Assembly (NCBI RefSeq): GCF_014633365.1
Contig: NC_068350.1
Span: forward strand, 30,371,119-30,435,118
Direction: 5' to 3'
DNA: 64,000 nt
From: Diospyros lotus
Taxonomy: Eukaryota > Streptophyta > Magnoliopsida > Ericales > Ebenaceae
This document shows, piece after piece, positions 53,963 to 64,000 of this stretch (position 1 is the stretch's first letter; each line of letters starts with the position of its first letter). Under the pieces are notes generated by a model that saw only the letters and a program-made list of their open reading frames with translations, made no database searches and had not been told where the DNA came from. The position numbers and the translations under genes were made by a program.

Positions 53963-56487
53963 TGTAACGACCCGCTCCCACTTACGGGCGCCACCGGTAA
54001 ATAATCGACCGGATTACTTACCCGACAACCACAACTGAAGGGTTGGACTATGTTTCAACAGGAAACGCCCTAGGTGGGAACTAGGCTTCGTCCTTCCCTT
54101 CGCTCCACTCAGGAATCGGTCCCAACTCAAGTAAGAAAAATCCAGCGGACCAAGATCCGAAACCCGAGTAAGCTTCACCTCTCTTCAGCTCACCCCATAG
54201 CAAGCTAGAGGTGACCCAGGCACAAAGCTAGCAGAATAAACATTTCGCTGAGTATTGGGGATTTATGAGAACATACCTCGATGATTTTTACTCGGTCCGA
54301 AGCTCGGCTTCTCCAACTAAGCCATATACCACGAACAATCTCACAATCATTTATCACACTACGATGATTTCAACCATTAAATACATCTAGTGCTCAATAT
54401 CGTTTACATTCGATTACATGAATACATATAAAAAAATTACAAGAGGTTACACAACAACACATCTCAGGCAACAGGCTAATTTCCACAACAGCCTCCCGGC
54501 ACCATCCCTGCTTGCATCTGGACTTGTATTATCTACACATGAGGTAAAACCTCATGAGTCATAAAGACTCAGTAAGGGTGCAATGCATGTAAATATGAGT
54601 ATAATCATGTTTATGTATGCCAAATGCATGCAAATGAGGCTAGGCTCACACATCCTCACAACCCACTAAGGTTTGAGGCATCAACCTATCAGCCCCCCCC
54701 CTACTAGTCCTCCTTATGGCCATAGGTCCACTAGAGCTTGCATCACACAAGATATAACCACTACATGTCAATGCAACATAAAAACATTATCAAACACATT
54801 TACCAACTTGCAAGGCCACCTCCACATGGGGCCATCCCTTACCTGGCTCGAAGCCTCATTCCTGCCTCGGTGAGAACGTCAACCCGAACTCCGAGCTTTT
54901 CTAGGATCACCGCCTCCCTGGTTGAACCTCATTCAATTTGAAGGAAAAAAAAATCGGCCAATCGCCCACGCCGACGTTGCTTCTCGAGCTTCCATTTCAT
55001 GCTCGAAATCCCATTCTTGAGCTTCCGGCACACTCCTCAAGCCCCAAAATAATTTCCAGATTCTTCCCCTATTTTTTTGGGAATTTTCAGCTATTTTTCC
55101 CTATTTTTCTCCTTTATTTTCTTTTATTATTATTTTTTTTATTTTTTTTTATTTCTTTATTTTTCTTCCCCTGCTCATCTTCCTCCCTTTTCTCTCCCGC
55201 GCGCGGCTGTTCCTTCTTCCTCGTCGAGCGCCGCCTGCGCACGCCGCCGCCTGGCCAAGCTCCGCCGTCCGCCTTTGCTGCCAACGCCCCAGCACATCAG
55301 CGAGTCGCCACCGGTAGCCTCCGCCATGAGCTTCCATGGCAGTCGGCCTCCTCTGCGCGCTGCCATGGTCGACCCCTTGCATAAAGCAGCCTCCAACGCC
55401 TGGCCGCTTCTCATGCTGCTGTCGGACGTTGCGACCATCGCCATTGGTCGCTCCATGCTAATGCGAGCCCGACCAGCCACCGCCGCGAATCACTGCGGCT
55501 AGCCTCAGCCTGCGCACACAACAGCTCGCTGCTGTCCGTCCGCCATTGCTGACCACCGAAGGTCCTGGCCACCTTGCTGCCTCGGCCTTCCGTTGCGCGC
55601 GCATCGCCAGCCCCCAGCTCCGTTGCTGCTGCTGTTTCTTCGCGTCGGCCATGGCCGATCAGCCTTGCTTCTTAGTCACTGCAACAGCAGCTCAATGCTG
55701 CTTCTTCCATGGCCGAACGCAGCCATCTCCCCCTCTCGGCATTGCTCTCTCTCTCTCTCTCTTTCGCGAGCTCACTCTCGCATTCTCTCTCTCTTGCACT
55801 CGGCTCCTCCCTCCCGAGCTCTCTGTTTCCCCCTCTCTGGTCGGCCATTTCAAAATTTGAAATGCTCACAGCACTCACTTACCCGCATATATACATCGAT
55901 ATATATATATATAAATTGCATATTAATGCCCCCATTTCTCTATATTCCATTTAAGAATATTTAGATTGCACTTGGGAATTTTCTATAATTGCACTTAGAC
56001 CCTCCCAAGGCTTTAAATTATACCACCAAGCTACACCACTTCTCGATTTATCAAAAATTAATAACCGACCGCTACTCGGGAATGCCGACCTTGTCCTTGC
56101 GCCTGCACGGGACCTTTATTCGACCCAAAAACACTTAAGGGTTGCCTTACTCAGAAAACCGAACCACCCCTAGGGTCCCCTCAACTTCCAGGAGGTCCCC
56201 TCCGACTATTCGGTATTGGCACCCACTCGGGCTTATACCAAATTTATTTCGAAAATTATTCTCGATCGGATTGCTTTCAGCGCCATTATCTTCATCCCGA
56301 GATGCTCATCAATCTGTTGCCTTCTTCCCTGGACATCTAAGTCCCGAGGCACTCCCTGCCACCAATTTGGTAATTTATATTAATTAATTACTCGAATTTG
56401 ACTTTTGGCCTTCCCGGACCACCCGAGGCCCTGTTAAAATAGTCAAAACTTATTTATTTTCAATACCATGTAATACCGGGTATTACA
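53963..56487 (-). mobile_element. 3' LTR of the LARD candidate (2525 bp)
   Basis: A minus-strand TATA run lies at plus 55896-55915. Downstream in minus direction come a GA-rich leader (55745-55800), a GC-rich block (55190-55740) with overlapping open frames but no known domain, an A-rich tract (complement of T runs at 55060-55170), and the family block CTTACTGAGTCTTTATGACTC at about 54555-54575. Frames of 60-148 codons in the GC-rich block occur in several phases at once and look like composition effects. Confidence 0.85.
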
Positions 56488-56500
56488 TTCCACCCTCCTT
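56488..56500 (-). other. Polypurine tract next to the 3' LTR
   Basis: Minus strand AAGGAGGGTGGAA immediately precedes the LTR start TGTAATACC. Just upstream, AATTTCGAGGACGAAATTCT is the well-known 3' end of chromovirus pol genes, retained here without the gene. Confidence 0.85.
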
Positions 56501-59500
56501 AAAGAATTTCGTCCTCGAAATTCACTTTACCTTAATCTCCTGCCCAAGACAATCACATTCTCAAGCTACTCTCCAAATCCCCTGCTCGAGAATCTCGTAG
56601 CCGAACCATTTCTCAGCCTTTACCTTGACTTATTCACCTCAAGGCTTCACTTAAGCATTTGGTCCTCCGTCTCTCAAGGACATTCACCACTAAACACCGC
56701 CTTGGCCTCCAGCTAAATCGCGCCACTGGTCGTTGGTCATGCTTACTGCAACGATATCCATCTCCGGATGGATTTTCTCTACCTCGAAGCATCGCTTTGC
56801 AGGTTTACTTCCCATTTCCCCTTTTTCGCATCAACCGAAACAACTCTCACTAACATTGCATTACTGATCAGTCTATCACGATTTTACGCCGATCACACAC
56901 GGCAACGTTTCCCACTGCCAATCACACATGGCCACGATTTTACGCTGGTCCAACCAGCAACGTTTTAGCACTGATCATCAGCTACAATGTTTCTTTTAGT
57001 GCCCACAAGACACTCAGACATCAATTTATCATGGCATACCGTCATAAATCGCACACATGCATAGCTTGAGCTGATCCTCATGGCAATCTCTCATTACCGA
57101 TCAACTTATCACGCTAGCACAAGGAAAGCACCCATTTGGCCCACCCTGCCAACTTCGACCATTTCACACATGGTCTTCTACTTTGACGAGCCGACCCTCA
57201 TTTATCGATACGATTACTCAAAATCGACATACCTAACACCATGCCAGGCAAATTCATATTTCAACCATACGTGCATTACCCGAGTCCCACTCGAGCTTGG
57301 TGATGCACGCACCATTACAATCTCACCTCGAGCTTACCCATGCTAGGGCCCCAACCTTCTCCCAACCAGGAGCTCTTCGCATAAGCACACAGAGGTACTT
57401 AGGCTTTCTCACTAGCCGATATCACACGCTAGTAGGGGTTTCATACCGCAAACAAGGAACTCACACGCTAGTAGGGGTTTCATACCGCAAACAAGGAACT
57501 CTTCACTGAGCGACCCCCTTTTCAATTCCTCATCCCATTTCAACCTTTACGATCATGTCCCATGCTAGGCCTTACCTTGGCTGTTAAACCCTACCACGAG
57601 TCAAGGATCCTACCATTTCGCTTAAGGTCGCAGAACCATTAATCGGCCCTCGTCATCACCCACGGTGCGTGGCACAAGTGATTGGCTTATTACCATCTGC
57701 ACAATCACTTATTGCATCGCACCTATAGGATGACTCGTGCCTTTGGTCCGCACCTCAACAAGCTAACACGGTAACACCCCCACTCTTGTAGCGGTCCTCT
57801 AGCCAAGTTTACTCGCCCAGCTTCAATTTCATTGGGACCCCCCCCCCCCCTTTTTTTTTTTTCTCACATTTCTCAACAAAGCCTCTTACTCTTGAAGCAC
57901 GAAACTTTTCGACAATCCCAAAATTAGGTTCATTCTCAATTTACGATAAACACCTGATTTAAACCATGCTTAATGGTTCCCTTTGTCCTCCTCGGCAAGG
58001 ACAACACCACAACAGTAACGAATTTCTCCCCCATGGTCGTTGCATCTCAAATTTCACAGGCACCAGCCTTCATGGCCATTCACACTCGATTTCGAGGTCC
58101 TACCATGCACCATGGTTACCCTTGACCTTCCTAACAACTTCTTCTCCCTGACAGCGATGATGACACTACCATGCCATCTCCAAATACTTGCTGCTCCATG
58201 AATTTCACTGCTCAACGCAACCGGCACGACCCCACTCTTAGGCCGCCTTCCTCAAATCACTTCGCTATGCTTATAGCAGCTAGCCAATTCCCTGAGAGAC
58301 TCTGGCTTCTCCCAGACTTCTTATAACCTTTGCTTCCATCAGCTCACACCTCAGTGAGTGACCACATTGGCTCTAATGCCATCATCATCAGCTAAGACGA
58401 CCTCTTGCCATCGCTTAGCGCCACATCAGATCGCAATCGCGACTCATGAGCTACCAACGCCATTGACCGACTACTCTCGCGACACTGCACGATCATGGCC
58501 AGTCACTGCTTGCCGCTGCCGCTATCACCGGTCGGCACCTTCGGTTGCCCTTGGCTACCCTCAGTCGGTCACCAATCAGCTCCACTGGTTGATTTCCTTT
58601 CACACCGTTAACCCTAACCTCGAGGTTAAATCTTATCAATTGCCCACACTCCAAGGCATCCCTCTAGCTGTATAACACTCACAGCCATCAGGTGATTTCA
58701 TCACCTAAACACCATTCCTAGGGACCAATCTCGTCCCATAAGCTCTTCCTTCAAGCTCTCTTTACCCATTAGCGACATCTTAAATTCGCCTTCACCTTCC
58801 ATCTAATCAACTCGATTAGCTTTAGCCGGATCGCCCGGCTCAACCAACACAACCTTCCTCCAGACACTACACTTGCAATCATCAACTATGACTTCGATTT
58901 AAATTCCACCCACTGGAAATCACCCCTGTCCCTCTTGTGGAACTCACACTTCCACACGATGCCGTAGGTCTTGCCTTCCTACTTAGGCACTTGCCATCAC
59001 GATGGCTTTCTCCTGGTGATCCATTCTAATAAAGTTTTAGTGCCTCTGAAGGTCTATCTAGTGTTGTGGCCCCGTGCCCAACTTTTCTTAGGAGAACATC
59101 TCAAGTTCTACTGAGGCCACATTTCAACACTACCATCTTTAACTTCTCGTTACGGAGTAGCACTCCTTCAAGCGGCTCAACTTTGCCTTGACCAACCATC
59201 TTTTATCACTTTGGATCTCTTTCTCAAAATTCGCTTGGCCCAACCACCAGGACCCGCTGAACTTTTATGTACACGGTCAATCAACAAGTCTTTACATCAC
59301 AGTCCCCGAGCCTCACGCTCTCATATTGCCATCAGGTGCGACCACCTGGCAACTAATCCTGTGTCATCAACCAGAAATCCATCTAGTGCTACATGAGGGA
59401 ATTTCCTCATTTTCGCATCGACACATCAGGACTAATTTTAGACTGTGCAATCCCGAGCCTTCATGGATTTCAAACCATGCCTTATCCACTTGTTCAGCTT

Positions 59501-62500
59501 GTCATAACTCACATCGCAGGATTAGAGATCCCCATACTTGTCACTTCACAAGCTTCAATATTCCCATCTCATGGTTGGTTTCCAACTCGTAAGTCTCGCC
59601 TTCCACGGCACTTACGTAACATTCTCGAGTCATTTACCGACTCCACTAACCGACCATCTCCCCGCCTCACTGCAAGGTCACACAAGGTCCATCCTCCCAG
59701 TTTGCCTGATCAACTACGATCAAATTAATCACAACTGCGTTAGCATCCTTTAACAAGGAGCATCGCCACACATCTTGTTTTCACACCACAAGATATCACT
59801 CAATATATTCACAACCTTCTGTTACAATAACAACAAAGGTACTACCATGATACTTCAACCCTCACGAAAATTTAGGTCTGGCCCAGACATAACCTACAGC
59901 ATACCCCAAGTCTTCGACGTCTAATCGTCTCCACCGCAGACAGGTTACTCCACATAGAGGGCTGCAGTCCCTCCCGTGAACTAACCGTCTATATCCAGTG
60001 GTCCTTAGCATTAGACTCGTCAACCATAGGCATCAACTGTAGCGTTATTCCCACGCTAGACCCGTTTCTTTTCCCTGGGTTTCTTTCTCAAACATCTCAA
60101 GACGCTACCACACTTGAACATACGCTAAATTGCCTTGACACTACTTTAATGAGATAAAGGGCTTAAACCCCACTTGGGTGCAACACCCTAACAACTCTTA
60201 TAACTAGCAGTTGAGTTGTGGAACTGGCCACAACTTTCGTCACCCTACCGCATTTCAAAAATCTTTAGCCCCTGACCATCTGCATAATCACTGTGTTGCC
60301 CTGTGCTTTAGGCGAGCCAACACCTGATCATCATTACCGGGTCACTCCCATACACTGGCCCAACACTGGTTCCCCATCGTGTTGCCCTGTGCTTCGGAGA
60401 GCCAACACCTAATCATCATTACCGTGTTGCTCCCATACACTGGCCCAACAACAGTTTCCAACAGCATGGCTCAGGCCCATCACTGATTTGCTTCGCACCC
60501 GTAGCTTCGCCCTACCAAGCTTCCTACTCGGTAACTAAACCATCAGAACGTTTTCGCATTCCACGATTTCTCCCTAGGACTGGTCTAGATGTCCTATCCC
60601 TTGCAGGAGACTATCGATCTCACCTGACTAACTCTCATAAGGTGCTGCTCTAGGTTTTCGGCATCTGATCGTCACCTGCAGTTCACTAAATTGCTCAGGC
60701 CTATGGGCCACTTGCCCTCAACGCGAGCCAACTCATTAGTCCTCTGCCACACGGTCCATAGCATCAGATCCGTCACACCGAGCCTTGCACCCATAACATC
60801 AAAGCTATTTGAAGCCCCCCGAGCTACGATGGTTCCGCCACCATCTTGCCCAAGCCATCTCACTTGGTTATCCTTGCCTTAACAACCTCAAGCTCGTACC
60901 ATGAGCCCCGCTCCTCAGGACTCTACATCTCTTATCGCTTAAGAGACTCTCAAACCACTTTTCCTCTTGAGGCCTCATGATCTTACCCCACGAGATCATA
61001 CCTCAATCTCCGGCACCCATAACCATAAAGCACCTACCATTACCCTCCAGGTAAATCGAGACCTCTCGTCTCTCCTTGCACACCCACAGTGCATTTAGTC
61101 ACGACGCTCGGTCGGCCTTCCAGCACGCCTCGCGCGGCTTCCATAACTTGGAATTTTAAAATTTGGGGCCTCTGCATTGCTCACCATGCCCCTTGCCCAC
61201 TTGGCATCCGAAGTTGGCATTTCCATTGCGCGCATTGCCTATGGATGTCCTGTTGCCACACGCTCATCGCCCTAGGCCCACATACTCGTTCATACCCTTC
61301 ATTGGGTGACCTCCTCGTCTCCCATCAAGGGTCTCGAGACCTTAGGCGTCATTACGACCCCAGGCATCATAATGAGGGTCTATTCACCTCTCATCTCCCG
61401 ACCTTAGGCGTCCCACTAGACCCGAAGCGTCATAATGAGAGTTTTGATTGGCCCCTCATCCATCGATCACATGAACGGTCACGTAGCCTTACTCAATCAG
61501 GACTTCAAACCCAATGGCTCTCACGCGCATATCAACGCATGCTCAACTTCTAAATCCCAAATTTTGACTCACTTGGGACTTTCATCTCATGCAAACACCC
61601 GCTAGGATCCACTTGCCACATGCCTATCACTCCCAAGGGTAGACCTCGTCTCATCATGAAACCAACTAGGGTCCACTCATACCCTAGGCACATCCCCTCT
61701 GGGATCATCATAGCGATACAACCACATGGCACCGTATGCATCTCTTGTGCATAACTCACACCCGACTCCCCTCGGGGTTCTTCCTGATTCTACTTACGTC
61801 ATGCCTTCACTGGCCATGACATATAAATGCATTACATGCACACTCCCCATAGAGCCTCACTACAGGCAACCTTACTCCTAGGAGCTCGTCACATAACCAG
61901 TTGACGACTTATTTCCTTGAGTCTCGAGCTAACTCCCACTATAGCTCACTTTATCTCAAGCGCTCAAGCCTTATTGCACCACTTCCCAGGGACAACTTTA
62001 TTCCCTAGAACCAGCTCGGCGAATCCCTGACATAGGGATGCTCCACTAATCCCCTCTCGAACTAGTTATGCTTCGGCTTTGTGTCCCCACACGAGCCTCA
62101 ACACTTCAATCTCAAGGAGTCCCCATTCTTAAAACACTTCATATCCTCGAAATGCCACATTCGAGTTTTCTTGACACTAACACCCACACTCGGGTTTTCG
62201 GTTCCTCATTACTCAACTCGTATACCTCTCACAAGTATATCTTCTCAATCCAGGGTATTTTCTCATCCCAAGAACAGGAATATCCATACATGCCATTGCA
62301 GGCCTCAATGACTTGACCCAATCCCTTAGGGTCCTCGGTCTATATGTCCAACCTTCAAGGTTATCGGACCAACCGTACATTGAAATCTCAAAATTTCAAA
62401 TCAATTGTTCTCAACCCCAACTCAGCAACTAGGACATTCCAAATTAAATCCAAATCATGTAAGACATCCTCTAATCCAAAACTCTGGCAATTACTCACAT

Positions 62501-62560
62501 TAATCACTTAACCGACCACGCTTAACACCTAAGCACGCTAGCCTTCCTCACTCATATAGC
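56501..62560 (-). other. Internal domain of the LARD candidate, non-coding
   Basis: No frame exceeds about 155 codons on either strand, and none shows retroelement motifs. The + strand is rich in C and poor in G throughout. Tandem repeats include a 39-bp unit at 57423-57500 (CACACGCTAGTAGGGGTTTC twice), an 86-bp unit at 60293-60464 (GTGTTGCCCTGTGCTT twice), and TTAGGCGTC...CATAATGAG blocks at 61340-61440. A C13-T12 run lies at 57838-57862. Confidence 0.7.
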
Positions 62561-62580
62561 TAGCCATGCTCTGATACCAA
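62561..62580 (-). other. Primer-binding site, initiator tRNA-Met
   Basis: Minus strand TTGGTATCAGAGCATGGCTA starts one base after the 5' LTR end (GGTCGTTACA). TGGTATCAGAGC is the full 12-base match to plant initiator tRNA-Met. Confidence 0.92.
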
Positions 62581-62581
62581 C

Positions 62582-64000
62582 TGTAACGACCCGCTCCCAC
62601 TTACGGGCGCCACCGGTAAATAATCGACCGGATTACTTACCCGACAACCACAACTGAAGGGTTGGACTATGTTTCAACAGGAAATGCCCTAGGTGGGAAC
62701 TAGGCTTCGTCCTTCCCTTCGCTCCACTCAGGAATCGGTCCCAACTCAAGTAAGAAAAATCTAGCGGACCAAGATCCGAAACCCGAGTGAGCTTCACCTC
62801 TCTTCAGCTCACCCCATAGCAAGCTAGAGGTGACCCAGGCACAAAGCTAGCAGAATAAACATTTCGCTGAGTATTGGGGATTTATGAGAACATACCTCGA
62901 TGATTTTTACTCGGTCCGAAGCTCGGCTTCTCCAACTAAGCCATATACCACGAACAATCTCACAATCATTTATCACACTACGATAATTTCAACCATTAAA
63001 TACATCTAGTGCTCAATATCGTTTACATTCGATTACATGAATACATATAAAAAAATTACAAGAGGTTACACAACAACACATCTCAGGCAACAGGCTAATT
63101 TCCACAACAGCCTCCCGGCACCATCCCTGCTTGCATCTGGACTTGTATTATCTACACATGAGGTAAAACCTCATGAGTCATAAAGACTCAGTAAGGGTGC
63201 AATGCATGTAAATATGAGTATAATCATGTTTATGTATGCCAAATGCATGCAAATGAGGCTAGGCTCACACATCCTCACAACCCACTAAGGTTTGAGGCAT
63301 CAACCTATCAGCCCCCCCCCCACCACTAGTCCTCCTTATGGCCATAGGTCCACTAGAGCTTGCATCACACAAGATATAACCACTATATGCCAATGCAACA
63401 TAAAAACATTATCAAACACATTTACCAACTTGCAAGGCCACCTCCACATGGGGCCATCCCTTACCTGGCTCGAAGCCTCATTCCTGCCTCGGTGAGAACG
63501 TCAACCCGAACTCCGAGCTTTTCTAGGATCACCGCCTCCCCGGTTGAACCTCATTTAATTTGAAGGAAAAAAAAATCGGCCAATCGCCCACGCCGACGTT
63601 GCTTCTCGAGCTTCCATTTCATGCTCGAAATCCTATTCTTGAGCTTCCGGCACACTCCTCAAGCCCCAAAATAATTTCCAGATTCTTCCCCTATTTTTTT
63701 GGGAATTTTCAGCTATTTTTCCCTATTTTTCTCCTTTATTTTCTTTTATTATTATTTTTTTTATTTTTTTTTTATTTCTTTATTTTTCTTCCCCTGCTCA
63801 TCTTCCTCCCTTTTCTCTCCCGCGCGCGGCTGTTCCTTCTTCCTCGTCGAGCGCCGCCTGCGCACGCCGCCGCCTGGCCAAGCTCCGCCGTCCGCCTTTG
63901 CTGCCAACGCCCCAGCACATCAGCGAGTCGCCACCGGTAGCCTCCGTCATGAGCTTCCATGGCAGTCGGCCTCCCCTGCGCGCTGCCATGGTCGACCCCC
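62582..64000 (-). mobile_element. 5' LTR of the LARD candidate, cut by the window end
   Basis: Collinear with 53963-55378, from TGTAACGACCCGCTCCCACT to the window end. It shows about twelve base changes plus a 3-5 bp length change in a C tract near 63311 and one T in a T run near 63770. Confidence 0.92.

Larger units (their letters stand above)
53963..64000 (-). mobile_element. Large LTR element without gag-pol (LARD candidate), right end outside window
   Basis: Minus-oriented element: 5' LTR from beyond 64000 to 62582, primer site 62580-62561, internal domain 62560-56488, polypurine tract 56500-56488, 3' LTR 56487-53963. LTRs start TGTAATACCCGG and end GGTCGTTACA. About 1.4 kb of the two LTRs can be compared and differ at only about a dozen bases, so insertion was recent. 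The 6.1-kb interior shows no gag, protease, RT or integrase motif, fitting a large retrotransposon derivative mobilised by a chromovirus (Del/Tekay-like). Confidence 0.85.

Noticed and set aside
55149..55860. Several overlapping open frames of 60-140 codons in a GC-rich block, repeated at 63560-63989
   Set aside because: They are open in several phases and on both strands, lie within an LTR, and show no domain. A composition effect is the simplest reading, although a captured gene fragment cannot be excluded.
58358..61553. Open frames of 105-154 codons on the + strand of the LARD interior
   Set aside because: They run opposite to the element's transcription, show no domain, and are Ser/Pro/His-rich as expected from C-rich DNA.

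Overview
The window is nuclear DNA of a flowering plant. Evidence for this is a two-exon gene for transcription elongation factor TFIIS (about 43.0-49.8 kb, + strand) and nested retrotransposons of plant-specific lineages: Ty3/gypsy Tat with a second, archaeal-type RNase H; Athila-like; chromovirus-type LTRs; Ty1/copia SIRE-like; and CACTA and hAT DNA elements. The species cannot be named from the sequence. I found no rRNA gene, tRNA gene, CRISPR array or bacterial-type operon.

Layout. 1-2.05 kb: right part of a gypsy LTR (+) inserted into a decayed Tat element (2.05-7.39 kb, -). 7.4-20.2 kb: LTR-like repeats, a reversed LTR piece, and the right half of a CACTA transposon (11.8-14.66 kb). 20.25-23.62 kb: probable solo LTR (-) carrying an 865-bp hAT-like element with a perfect 8-bp target duplication. 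23.6-36.96 kb: decayed copia element split by a short TG...CA insert, which is itself split by a 7.4-kb Athila-like element with both LTRs, a tRNA-Asp-type primer site and a perfect TATAT duplication. 37.1-41.3 kb: two Tat-type LTRs in opposite orientation, one split by a 1.25-kb solo LTR with GTCCT duplications. 43.0-49.8 kb: TFIIS gene with a 5.3-kb intron that holds a ~1-kb near-palindrome made of Tat-type LTR arms. 50-51.9 kb: facing C26 and G25 tracts and an array of small hairpins. 52.3-53.96 kb: another opposed pair of Tat-type LTRs plus the start of a gag gene. 53.96 kb to the end: a young, large LTR element (-) with 2.5-kb LTRs and a 6.1-kb internal domain with no recognisable gag-pol (a LARD candidate).

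TFIIS is the only gene I consider functional. All element proteins are broken by stops, frameshifts or insertions, apart from short intact stretches. The most unusual pattern is that Tat-type LTR ends occur three times as head-to-head inverted pairs. One pair lies inside the TFIIS intron, where readthrough would give a long hairpin RNA. Boundaries given as approximate were set by eye; I had no alignment or database search.
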